Shown in pieces: positions 1 through 6,991 of a stretch of 16,732 nucleotides of DNA. The position numbers and the translations under genes are program-made. This stretch comes from Darwinibacter acetoxidans_A. GTDB taxonomy: Bacteria; Bacillota; Limnochordia; Darwinibacteriales; Darwinibacteriaceae. The notes beneath the pieces are model-generated. The model saw only the letters and a program-made list of their open reading frames with translations, had not been told where the DNA came from and did no database searches. The stretch spans positions 1-16,732 of the forward strand of contig JBHGWS010000133.1 in assembly GCA_041936745.1 (NCBI GenBank), given 5' to 3'. Each line of letters begins with the position of its first letter. Within the stretch, counting starts at the first letter, position 1.

Positions 1-1
1 A

Positions 2-409
2 CGGCTGGTCTTAGGCGAAGAGAGGCCTTATCCCGATGGTTACGCTCTTAAGGTCAATGATCAGACACAGTATGTGGCTAAAATTCCCCTGTTAGGCTGG
101 GACGGCGGACAGCAGGTAACGGCGGAATGGTGTTTTCTCTACAAGGATCCCCACCCGGAAAATTTATTTGCAGTTAAAGTGGGTACTGCTCAGTACGAGC
201 CTTGGTTTAAGCGAGCCGATATTTTAATCGTTAAAAAATCAAAAGCACCGCAGGCAAACGACTGGGTACTTTTAAAAAACAGAGCGGAACTTAATTTAGG
301 CAGGGTGATTGAAAAGCAGGTCATTAACCCCGCCAGCCTCGAAATCTACTCGGAGGATCTAAGGGTTGTCGGTGTCATCCTCAGGCAGGAGCGTCACTTT
401 TCCCCATAG
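2..409 (+). CDS. C-terminal part of a LexA/S24-like protein, catalytic residues missing (5' end outside window)
   Basis: The reading frame is open from the first bases, so the gene starts left of the window; an internal GTG at 74 has no Shine-Dalgarno site and is not needed as a start. About 135 residues are visible. The pattern 'VAKIPLLGWDGG', then 'LFAVKVGTAQYEPWF', 'ADILIVKK', 'ANDWVLLKNRAELNLGRV' and a final 'VVGVILRQERHF' follows the order of the LexA/CI-type S24 peptidase domain (normally xGDSMxPxF, GDIVIV, then a stretch ending in a catalytic Lys). The nucleophilic Ser of GDSM is absent (TAQY here) and the position of the catalytic Lys reads Gly-Arg, so self-cleavage is not expected. 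The fold assignment is my motif reading, not an alignment result. No HTH can be judged because the N-terminus is missing. Its 3' end overlaps that of the convergent rnc by 16 nt. Confidence 0.6.
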   Translation, partial: RLVLGEERPYPDGYALKVNDQTQYVAKIPLLGWDGGQQVTAEWCFLYKDPHPENLFAVKVGTAQYEPWFKRADILIVKKSKAPQANDWVLLKNRAELNLGRVIEKQVINPASLEIYSEDLRVVGVILRQERHFSP

Positions 410-1086
410 ATTTTTAAATCAGCTAAAGCTTGGCGGGCGGCTTCTTGGGCCGCTTCTTTTTTTGAACTTCCTTCCCCTTGGCCGATTACCTTACCGGCAA
501 AGGTTACGGCAATGACAAAACGCTTGGCGTGATCGGGGCCCGTTTCTTTCAATACTTTGTAAACGGGCGGTTTTTTTGCAATCTGCTGAAAGTGTTCCTG
601 CAGAGTGCTTTTGGCATCGATATAAGGAATTTCGGCCGTGTCGTAGTCCGGCAGGTGGTTTAAGATGATCTTTTCTGCCCTCTGAAACCCCCCATCCAAA
701 TAGATAGCGCCGTAAACTGCCTCTAAAACGTCACAGAGCAGAGAATCCTGTTCGTGGACTTGGGCATCCTGTTCACCTTTGCCCACCAGCAGAAATCTAT
801 TTAATTGCAGGCGGCGCGCGGTTTCTGCCAGAGTTGATTCCCGCACTAAAACAGACCTTATTTTAGCCAGTTCCCCTTCCGGCAGATTGGGAAACTTTTT
901 GTATAAATAAGTGCTTACGGCCAGCTGCAGGACAGCATCGCCTAAAAACTCCATGCGTTCGTAGCTCGCGGCAACTGCAGAAGTGGCGGAGCGGTGCGTT
1001 AGGGCTTGTTCTAAAAGCCGGCGATTTTCGAAGCGGTAGCCGAAAGCTTTTTCCAAGCGGTGAAAATCGCTCTCCTTTATAGTCAA
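394..1086 (-). CDS. rnc: Ribonuclease III
   Basis: Cleaves double-stranded RNA in rRNA processing and mRNA turnover, acting as a homodimer in the cytoplasm. With the start chosen here the protein is 230 residues, the usual length. The catalytic signature ERMEFLGDAVL lies at residues 43-53 (Glu46, Asp50) and the second metal-binding pair Asp119/Glu122 in CDVLEAVYG; a double-stranded-RNA-binding domain fills about residues 156-226 (DAKSTLQEH ... KKEAAQEAARQAL). Start: an ATG at 1101 would add five residues but has no ribosome site; the TTG at 1086 is preceded at 6 nt by GGAGGG and overlaps the fabF stop as TTGA, typical of translational coupling, so I prefer it. It is the last gene of the fapR-fab unit, where B. 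subtilis continues with smc and ftsY; here a convergent unrelated gene follows. Confidence 0.96.
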   Translation of the reverse strand: MTIKESDFHRLEKAFGYRFENRRLLEQALTHRSATSAVAASYERMEFLGDAVLQLAVSTYLYKKFPNLPEGELAKIRSVLVRESTLAETARRLQLNRFLLVGKGEQDAQVHEQDSLLCDVLEAVYGAIYLDGGFQRAEKIILNHLPDYDTAEIPYIDAKSTLQEHFQQIAKKPPVYKVLKETGPDHAKRFVIAVTFAGKVIGQGEGSSKKEAAQEAARQALADLKIYGEK

Positions 1087-2324
1087 GGCAAACCCTCCCA
1101 TCGTTTAAAGAGTAAGGAAGCATTGTGGCCGCCAAAGCCAAAGGAGTTGGATAAAGCATAGGTCAACTTGGCCGGCCGTGCTTGGTTGGGTACATAATCA
1201 AGATCGCACCGGGCGTCAAAATGCTCGTAGTTGTAGGTCCCCGGTATGATTTGGTGTTTTAAAGCAAGCAGGCAGGCGGCTGCTTCCACTGCGCCCGCGG
1301 CACCAAGCAGGTGGCCTGTTAAAGCCTTCGTAGAACTGATGGGTATGTTGTAGGCACCGTCTCCAAAGACGCCTTTTACGGCCTCTGTTTCATACAGGTC
1401 ATTGTATTCCGTAGAAGTACCGTGGGCGTTAATATAATCTACTTGGTCCGCAGCGAGTTTGCCGTCTTTTAAGGCTTCCCGCATGGCCCTTTGGGCCCCT
1501 TCGCCGCCCGGTGCCGGTGAGGTAATGTGGTAGGCATCGCCGCTGGCACCGTAACCTATAATCTCACCGTAGATGGGGGCACGGCGCTTTAGAGCATGCT
1601 CTAAATTTTCCACAATTAAAATTCCCGCGCCTTCGCCCATCACGAAGCCATCCCTCGTTTTATCAAAGGGGCGGGAGGCAGTCGCCGCTTCATCATTACG
1701 CCGGGAAAGCGCCCGGGCAGCCACAAATCCCGCTAAGCCCAGGGGGCAGATTGCCGCTTCGCTCCCTCCGGCCAGCATGACATCTGCCTGGCCGCGGGCG
1801 ACGATGCGGAACGCTTCGCCGATGGAATGAGTCCCTGTGGCACAAGCGGTTACTACGCTGAGATTAGGGCCTTTGGCCCCGGTCAAAATTGCAATTTGGC
1901 CGCTGGCCATATCGGGAATAATCATGGGGACGAAAAAGGGGCTGACCCGCGCCATCCCTCTTTCGTAAAGGATGCGGCTTTGTTTTTCCATTGTTTCTAT
2001 GCCGCCGATGCCTGAGCCAACTAAAACACCCGTGCGGGGCGCATTTTTCTCGCTGATTTTAAGCTCGGCATCACTAAGGGCCATGATCGCCGCGGCAGCG
2101 GCAAATTGAGCAAAGCGGTCCATGCGCCTGGCTTCTTTATGCTCCAGGTAATCTTGGGGCTCAAAATCTTTAACCTCAGCAGCAATTTGGACGGGCCAAT
2201 CGGCCGCATCAAAGCGGCTGATCTTTTCTACACCGGATTTACCTGTTAAGATACTCTGCCAAAACTCATCTTTTTTACCCACAGGGGAAATAATGCCCAG
2301 CCCCGTGACAACAACTCTGTTCAA
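1083..2324 (-). CDS. fabF: Beta-ketoacyl-ACP synthase II
   Basis: Elongating condensing enzyme of type II fatty acid synthesis: joins malonyl-ACP to a growing acyl-ACP with release of CO2. Full length, 413 residues. The Cys-His-His triad is visible: Cys161 in VVTACATGTHS, His301 in NAHGTSTEYND and His338 in STKALTGHLLGAAGA; the glycine-rich C-terminal SNSFGFGGHNAS is intact. The start is a TTG (2324) with AAGAGGTGGG about 5 nt upstream; no ATG lies close enough to replace it. It follows acpP by 45 nt, a gap occupied by a 6-bp GC hairpin, and overlaps rnc by 4 nt. Confidence 0.97.
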   Translation of the reverse strand: MNRVVVTGLGIISPVGKKDEFWQSILTGKSGVEKISRFDAADWPVQIAAEVKDFEPQDYLEHKEARRMDRFAQFAAAAAIMALSDAELKISEKNAPRTGVLVGSGIGGIETMEKQSRILYERGMARVSPFFVPMIIPDMASGQIAILTGAKGPNLSVVTACATGTHSIGEAFRIVARGQADVMLAGGSEAAICPLGLAGFVAARALSRRNDEAATASRPFDKTRDGFVMGEGAGILIVENLEHALKRRAPIYGEIIGYGASGDAYHITSPAPGGEGAQRAMREALKDGKLAADQVDYINAHGTSTEYNDLYETEAVKGVFGDGAYNIPISSTKALTGHLLGAAGAVEAAACLLALKHQIIPGTYNYEHFDARCDLDYVPNQARPAKLTYALSNSFGFGGHNASLLFKRWEGLP

Positions 2325-2347
2325 TCAACCCACCTCTTATGTTGAAA

Positions 2348-2363
2348 GGGCCCGAAAGGGCCC
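2348..2363 (-). other. GC hairpin between acpP and fabF
   Basis: GGGCCC, a 4-nt loop and GGGCCC form a perfect 6-bp stem in the acpP-fabF intergenic RNA. It is followed by only TTTC rather than a run of U, so it is a poor full terminator. I infer a partial terminator, or a 3'-end stabiliser that lets ACP, needed in large excess, be made above the level of fabF. Confidence 0.5.
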
Positions 2364-2369
2364 GTCTGA

Positions 2370-2615
2370 TTAAGTGTTTTCCGCAATGTATTCAACCGCA
2401 TCACCTACAGTTGCGATTTTTTCGGCTTCTTCGTCGGTGATCCTCAGATCAAATTCTTCCTCCAAGGCCATCACCAGCTCCACAACATCCAGTGAGTCTG
2501 CCCCCAGATCTTCAACGAAAGATGCTTCCAAAGTTACTTTAGAGCGGCTAATGCCCAACTGATCGACAATTATGGTTTGCACTTTTTCTAAAATATCCTG
2601 TTCCAAGACAGCCAT
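2370..2615 (-). CDS. acpP: Acyl carrier protein
   Basis: Small acidic carrier that holds acyl chains on a 4'-phosphopantetheine arm during fatty acid synthesis and donates them to PlsX. 81 residues from the ATG at 2615. The attachment site is Ser41 in DLGADSLD, followed by the usual helix VVELVMALEEEFDLRITDEE. The frame is open to a GTG/ATG further upstream (2633), but the sequence GGAGGAGGTG 7 nt before the ATG at 2615 is an excellent ribosome site and the upstream extension would translate it as Gly-Gly-Gly, so the shorter start is right. It lies 30 nt after fabG in the fab operon. Confidence 0.97.
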   Translation of the reverse strand: MAVLEQDILEKVQTIIVDQLGISRSKVTLEASFVEDLGADSLDVVELVMALEEEFDLRITDEEAEKIATVGDAVEYIAENT

Positions 2616-2645
2616 CCCCACACCTCCTCCCACTCCATGATCCTC

Positions 2646-3368
2646 TTATATTACTAGGCCGCCATCGCAGTGGATAGTCTGGCCGGTGATATATTGATTG
2701 TGCTCCGAAACGAGAAAATTAACCAGTGCCGCCACATCCGCCACACTGCCCGTTTTGCCTAAAGGAATTAAATCTAAAATCTTCTCCCGCTGCTCAGCGG
2801 TTAGTTTAGCGGTCATTTCCGTTTCAATGTAGCCCGGGGCAACGACATTGACTAACACCCCCCGGCCGGCTGCTTCTTTGGCCAATGCCTTGCTGAAGCC
2901 GATTACCCCAGCTTTCGATGCGGCATAGTTAGTTTGGCCCCCATTTCCTGTCACGCCGATTACGGAGGAAATATTGACAATCCGGCCCTGCCGCCGGCGC
3001 AGCATGGGGCGGATGGCCGCCCGGCAGACATGAAACACGCCCGTTAGGTTTGTATCTAAAACGCGCTGCCAGCTTTCATCACTCATGCGCAGAAGAAGGC
3101 CGTCATCCGTAATCCCCGCATTGTTGACGACAACATCAAGCCTGCCGTGCTTTTCAATGATCTCATCGATCAGTGACTGCACTGCCGAAGCGTCCCTTAC
3201 ATCCGCGGCTCGAGCCACCGCTCCTCTTTTTTTCCAAGCGGCAAGCAAATCTTTATTGCGGCCCGTAACAACTACCAAGGCGCCGTTTTCCTGCAGCCGG
3301 GCGGCTATGGCTTGACCAATCCCCCGCGTGGCGCCGGTAATGAGAGCAACTTTTCCAAGCATATCCAT
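2646..3368 (-). CDS. fabG: 3-oxoacyl-ACP reductase
   Basis: NADPH-dependent short-chain dehydrogenase reducing 3-ketoacyl-ACP to 3-hydroxyacyl-ACP. From the ATG at 3368 it has 240 residues. Nucleotide-binding TGATRGIG lies at residues 11-18, NNAG at 82-85, and the catalytic Ser135-Tyr148-Lys152 in NISSVIG and NYAASKAG; APGYIETEM is also typical. A TTG at 3395 would extend it by nine residues across the stop of fabD, but the Shine-Dalgarno GAGGAGGG lies inside that extension, so the ATG is preferred (another ATG two codons later is also possible). Separated from fabD by only 4 nt. Confidence 0.96.
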   Translation of the reverse strand: MDMLGKVALITGATRGIGQAIAARLQENGALVVVTGRNKDLLAAWKKRGAVARAADVRDASAVQSLIDEIIEKHGRLDVVVNNAGITDDGLLLRMSDESWQRVLDTNLTGVFHVCRAAIRPMLRRRQGRIVNISSVIGVTGNGGQTNYAASKAGVIGFSKALAKEAAGRGVLVNVVAPGYIETEMTAKLTAEQREKILDLIPLGKTGSVADVAALVNFLVSEHNQYITGQTIHCDGGLVI

Positions 3369-3372
3369 GCTA

Positions 3373-4275
3373 CTATATACCCTCCTCGGTGACAAGTAAA
3401 AACTTTAAAGCCGGTTGGGTCCGCCGCCCTAAATTTATTAAAAGCGGTTGAGGACCTACTTCAATGAATTCCCTAACATTTGCGGCCCAAAGTGTTTCCA
3501 CACAGTCCTTAAAACGCACGGGTGCAGTAATTTGGGCAGCAAGCCTGAGCCGGATCTTGTCCGGATCATCGCCTAAAAAACTCACTCCATCGCCGCTCAG
3601 GACCGGGGCGTCAGTTCGCTTAAACTCTATTTCTTCTAAGAATTCTTCAAACTGCAGAGCCGCCTCATTCATTAACTTTGAATGGAAAGGGCCTGCCACA
3701 TTTAAGGGGATGACCGCCCGGGCACCTTGTTCTTTGGCCAGGCGGGCTATTTTTTCTAACCCGGCAGCTCTGCCGCTCACCACAACCTGGTCCGGTGAGT
3801 TTTCGTTGGCCACCTGCACCCAATCATGTTCAGCCACCACTCGGCACAAGCGAGCGACTTTTTCGGAATCCAAACCGATAACCGCTGCCATGCCGCCTCC
3901 GTTCGCCGCCGCGTTTTCCATAAGTTCACCCCGCTTGGCAGTTAACCTAACGCCGTCTGCAAAGGAAAAAGCACCGGCGGCCGCCAAAGCGGTAATTTCC
4001 CCCAAGCTGTGGCCGACAAAGCAGGCATCTTTTATCCTGCTGCCGAATTGGCTCCATAGAGCGTAACAGGTCGTAAAAATTGCCGGCTGGGCAAAAGACG
4101 TCTCTGCCAATTTTTCTGCCGGGCCCTTTTGGCAGAGTTCTTTTAAATCGTAACCTAAGATGTCGCTTGCCTGCGAAAATAAGTGCCAGGCCGCAGTATT
4201 CTTGAGGGCTGCCGCCATGCCCGGTTTCTGGACACCTTGGCCGGGAAAGGCCAGCACTCTTTTAAACGCTTTCAT
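3373..4275 (-). CDS. fabD: Malonyl-CoA:ACP transacylase
   Basis: Transfers malonate from malonyl-CoA to ACP, supplying the extender unit for FabH and FabF. 300 residues, normal length. The nucleophile is Ser90 in CFVGHSLGE, the general base His198 in GPFHSKLM, and the FPGQG oxyanion-hole motif is at residues 10-14; Arg115 in AKRGELM is the usual malonate-binding arginine. ATG start with AGGGG 8 nt upstream. The first 14 nt overlap the end of fabH, in a different frame, so the two are probably coupled. In many Clostridia an enoyl reductase gene (fabK) lies between fabH and fabD; here there is none. Confidence 0.96.
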   Translation of the reverse strand: MKAFKRVLAFPGQGVQKPGMAAALKNTAAWHLFSQASDILGYDLKELCQKGPAEKLAETSFAQPAIFTTCYALWSQFGSRIKDACFVGHSLGEITALAAAGAFSFADGVRLTAKRGELMENAAANGGGMAAVIGLDSEKVARLCRVVAEHDWVQVANENSPDQVVVSGRAAGLEKIARLAKEQGARAVIPLNVAGPFHSKLMNEAALQFEEFLEEIEFKRTDAPVLSGDGVSFLGDDPDKIRLRLAAQITAPVRFKDCVETLWAANVREFIEVGPQPLLINLGRRTQPALKFLLVTEEGI

Positions 4276-5269
4276 TGGCGTTACCCCTAAACCATTTTAT
4301 TAATTGGGCGGACCAAGTCAGGCCTGCGCCAAACCCCACTAAAACAACCAGATCGCCATCTTTAAGATCTCCCCGCCGAGCCAGTTCATCCAGTGCAAGG
4401 CCGATGCTGGCGGCAGACGTATTGCCGTAGCGCTCAACGTTGACAAAAAAGCGCTCGGGCGGGATTCCTAAGCGGTTGGCCGCCGCCTGGATAATCCTGA
4501 TATTGGCCTGGTGAGGCACCACCCAATTAACCTGGGAGTGCTCCACACCCGCGGCCGCCAAAATCCTATCCGTGGCAGCTGCCATAACCCGCACCGCAAA
4601 CTTAAAGACATCGCTGCCCGCCATTTTAATAAAGTGCTGTTTGTTTTGGACGGTTTGTATCGAAGCCGGCTTTAAGGAACCGCCCGCCGGCATCTGCAGC
4701 AGCCCGCCGCCGCTGCCTTGGGCTCCCAGCTCCGCTTCAATAATACCGTAGCCTAAGGGGACTTCCCCTAAAATAACCGCACCGGCCCCATCACCAAAAA
4801 GGACACAGGTTGAGCGGTCGCTGTAGTCCGTAATTTTGCTTAAGATGTCTACCCCCACAACTAAAGCGGTCTTGTAAGCACCTTTCAGCATGCCTTCCGC
4901 CGCAGTTAAAGCATAGCCGAAACCGCTGCAGCCGGCGGAAAGATCAAAGGCGGGAATATCTTCAACTCCCAGAAGATCCTGTAAAAGGCAGGCCGTTGCG
5001 GGAAAAGCCATATCCGGTGTTACAGTGGCGACTATGATCAGATCTAAGTCCCGGGGCTTCTTGCCCGCCGCCTCTAAAGCCCGTAGGGCAGCCTTATAGG
5101 CCAGCGTTGATGCTGTATCTGTCGGGGCGGCAATTCTCCTTTCCTTAATGCCCGTGCGCGTTACAATCCACTCGTTTGATGTTTCCACCATGTTTTCCAG
5201 TTCAAAATTATCTAAAATACGCTCGGGCACCGCGGAGCCGGTGCCTAAAATCCCAATTTGTTTTCCCAT
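4262..5269 (-). CDS. fabH: Beta-ketoacyl-ACP synthase III
   Basis: Starts fatty acid synthesis by condensing an acyl-CoA primer with malonyl-ACP; in Gram-positive bacteria the primers are often branched. 335 residues with the triad Cys114 (DLSAGCSGFGYAL), His253 (VPHQANIRII) and Asn283 (YGNTSAASIG). The CoA-binding glycine-rich end VLVGFGAGLTWSA is intact. ATG start; GGTGGG about 12 nt upstream is a somewhat distant ribosome site. It is separated from plsX by 22 nt and overlaps fabD by 14 nt. The sequence alone does not tell whether the primer is straight or branched. Confidence 0.96.
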   Translation of the reverse strand: MGKQIGILGTGSAVPERILDNFELENMVETSNEWIVTRTGIKERRIAAPTDTASTLAYKAALRALEAAGKKPRDLDLIIVATVTPDMAFPATACLLQDLLGVEDIPAFDLSAGCSGFGYALTAAEGMLKGAYKTALVVGVDILSKITDYSDRSTCVLFGDGAGAVILGEVPLGYGIIEAELGAQGSGGGLLQMPAGGSLKPASIQTVQNKQHFIKMAGSDVFKFAVRVMAAATDRILAAAGVEHSQVNWVVPHQANIRIIQAAANRLGIPPERFFVNVERYGNTSAASIGLALDELARRGDLKDGDLVVLVGFGAGLTWSAQLIKWFRGNANESV

Positions 5270-5291
5270 TTAAAAAATTCACCCACCAATT

Positions 5292-6275
5292 CTAGTCTGC
5301 TGCAATACGTCCAATGGATTCAACGATCCTGTGGTTTACAGCATCCTCTGCCACGCGTATGGCATTGTAAATGGCCTTCGCATTGGAGCCGCCGTGGGCG
5401 ATGATTACAACGCCGTTCACGCCCAACAAAGGAGCCCCCCCATATTCTGTATAATCAACACGTTTTTTTATACGGCTTAAGCCTGGTTTCAGCATTAACG
5501 CGGCCAGTGTACTGATAACGCCGCTAGTAAATTCTTCTTTCAGCATGCCAAAAAGGGCTTCACTTAACCCTTCGGCGAATTTAAGCACGATATTGCCCAC
5601 AAAACCATCGCAGATTATAACGTCGATGTCGCCGCGGGAGATTTCGCGCCCTTCTATATTGCCCACGAAATTTAAAGATGTTTCCTGCAGCAAGGGATAG
5701 ACTTCCTGAGTCAAACGGTTGCCCTTGCCCGGTTCGTGGCCAACGTTTAAAAGGCCGACGCGGGGATTAGGGACCTTTAAAACCTCTTTGGCGTAAATTG
5801 AACCCATCTGGGCAAACTGCACCAGCTGGTTGGGCCTGCAGTCCACATTAGCACCTACATCCACAATTAAACTGACTCCTTTTAAGGTGGGCATAAGGCT
5901 TGTGATGGCGGGCCGGGCCACGCCTTTGATCCTGCGGATAACAAAGAGGGCTGCCGCCATTGTTGCACCGGTACTGCCCGCTGAAACTAAAGCACCCGCT
6001 TTCTTGTTTTTAACGAGTCTGGCGGCGGCCACCAGCGAAGAATCTTTTTTGGTACGGACCGCTTCTACCGGGGCCTCCTCCATAAGGATTACTTCCGGCG
6101 CGTGCACAATTTCAATGTTTTCACTACCCGTTTTCCCACCCACCAGGCTTTTCAGCCTCTTTTCATCTCCCGTCAGCGCAACTTTGATTCCCTCCGCACC
6201 GGCTCTAAGGGCCCCTTCCACGATCTGCTCGGGGGCAAAGTCGCCGCCAAAAGCATCGACTGCAATTACGCTCAT
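5292..6275 (-). CDS. plsX: Phosphate acyltransferase PlsX
   Basis: Converts acyl-ACP and phosphate to acyl-phosphate, the substrate of PlsY for the first acylation of glycerol-3-phosphate; it can run in reverse to feed exogenous acyl-phosphate into acyl-ACP. A peripheral membrane enzyme of the phosphotransacetylase fold. 327 residues. Family motifs: N-terminal VDAFGGDFAP (usually DAMGGD; Phe replaces Met), SAGSTGATMAAA, DVGANVDCRPNQL, DGFVGNIVLKFAEG and YGGAPLLGVNG followed by HGGSNAKAI near the C-terminus. ATG start 3 nt after the fapR stop. Its place behind fapR is the same as in B. subtilis. Confidence 0.97.
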   Translation of the reverse strand: MSVIAVDAFGGDFAPEQIVEGALRAGAEGIKVALTGDEKRLKSLVGGKTGSENIEIVHAPEVILMEEAPVEAVRTKKDSSLVAAARLVKNKKAGALVSAGSTGATMAAALFVIRRIKGVARPAITSLMPTLKGVSLIVDVGANVDCRPNQLVQFAQMGSIYAKEVLKVPNPRVGLLNVGHEPGKGNRLTQEVYPLLQETSLNFVGNIEGREISRGDIDVIICDGFVGNIVLKFAEGLSEALFGMLKEEFTSGVISTLAALMLKPGLSRIKKRVDYTEYGGAPLLGVNGVVIIAHGGSNAKAIYNAIRVAEDAVNHRIVESIGRIAAD

Positions 6276-6278
6276 CTG

Positions 6279-6848
6279 TTATTCAGCCCCCTTTTTTTTA
6301 CCTACATCCACTACAACATATTCGCCTTGGAAGACAATCTCGTCCTGCACCCTGCTTGTGACTTGAATTGTGTAGTGGCTCCCCTTTACGGTACTCGTTG
6401 CCGCTTCAGCAACCACGCGATCGCCTGCTCTCACAGGTTTGACAAAACGGACAGTTGAATTTTTTGTGAGGGCTAAATCCGAATTGACAATGGCTACAGC
6501 CAGGGAATTACCCTGCGCGAAGAGAAAATGCCCCCTGAGGATTTGGTTGCGCTCAAAGACCATCTGCTCCGTCACTACTAATACGGAGGTGCCCCGCTTA
6601 CCCAGTTCCAGATCGATCAGTTCGCCGATTACCTCTTCCCCCTGCAGCGCCCGCAGTTGCGAATAGACGCTGGAGGCTATGTTTTTTGCTCTGGCCCGCA
6701 ACTCGGGGATATCTAAGGCCATCCTGTCTAAACGAATTGTAGCCACACTGACTTGCAGTTCTTCGGCCAGCTGCTTATCTGTTAGGAAAGGATCTTCTTT
6801 GAGGCGTTCTTTTAGGCTGCGATGCCTTTCCTTACGGCTCTGCCTCAC
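6279..6848 (-). CDS. fapR: Fatty acid biosynthesis transcriptional regulator FapR
   Basis: Represses fatty acid and phospholipid synthesis genes and is released from DNA when malonyl-CoA binds. 189 residues: a DeoR-like helix-turn-helix at about 20-43 (FLTDKQLAEELQVSVATIRL), a linker, then a hot-dog thioesterase-like effector domain from about 70, with GHFLFAQGNS at 106-115, the effector-pocket signature of the family. GTG start at 6848 with AAAGGGGG 8 nt upstream. First gene of the unit fapR-plsX-fabH-fabD-fabG-acpP-fabF-rnc. A FapR-type operator lies 26 nt upstream, between the promoter and the gene, so autoregulation of the whole unit is expected. Confidence 0.97.
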   Translation of the reverse strand: MRQSRKERHRSLKERLKEDPFLTDKQLAEELQVSVATIRLDRMALDIPELRARAKNIASSVYSQLRALQGEEVIGELIDLELGKRGTSVLVVTEQMVFERNQILRGHFLFAQGNSLAVAIVNSDLALTKNSTVRFVKPVRAGDRVVAEAATSTVKGSHYTIQVTSRVQDEIVFQGEYVVVDVGKKKGAE

Positions 6849-6874
6849 TGCTTAACCCCCTTTGTGGTCAAGTG

Positions 6875-6891
6875 TTATTACCTGGTATTAG
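6875..6891 (-). promoter_or_regulatory. FapR operator
   Basis: On the minus strand the 17 nt read CTAATACCAGGTAATAA, an imperfect palindrome centred on ACCAGGT that fits the known FapR site TTAnTACCwGnTAnTAA with one outer mismatch. It lies just downstream of the -10 element at 6903-6908, in the initially transcribed region, so bound FapR would block initiation or clearance. The identity follows from the published B. subtilis consensus and from the adjacent fapR gene. Confidence 0.85.
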
Positions 6892-6902
6892 AATCTGCTT
6901 CG

Positions 6903-6931
6903 AGTATACTGGATCCGGGATAAAAAGTAAA
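6903..6931 (-). promoter_or_regulatory. Sigma-A promoter of the fapR-fab operon
   Basis: Minus strand: -35 TTTACT (6926-6931), 17-bp spacer, -10 TATACT (6903-6908), with the start predicted near 6896. It lies between the rpmF terminator and the FapR operator, and gives a leader of about 50 nt before the fapR GTG. It is the only strong promoter seen for the eight genes that follow. Confidence 0.8.
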
Positions 6932-6947
6932 GTGAAATTTTTGAAAT

Positions 6948-6980
6948 AAAAAGGCGTCCCCGGCGGGACACCCTTTTTGT
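6948..6980 (-). terminator. Intrinsic terminator after rpmF
   Basis: The RNA forms an 8-bp stem GGTGTCCC / GGGACGCC (one G-U pair) closed by a GCCG loop and followed by TTTTT, with flanking A and T runs that can extend the stem. It begins 12 nt after the rpmF stop and separates the yceD-rpmF unit from the fapR promoter. Confidence 0.9.
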
Positions 6981-6991
6981 TTACTTTTTAT

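Noticed and set aside
3464..4066. 200-codon plus-strand open frame opposite fabD
   Set aside because: Composition is Ser/Ala/Pro-rich as expected for the reverse of a real gene; fabD on the minus strand has all its catalytic motifs.
5830..6366. 178-codon plus-strand open frame opposite plsX/fapR
   Set aside because: It spans two well supported minus-strand genes, is low-complexity Ser/Thr/Ala-rich and has no start signal.
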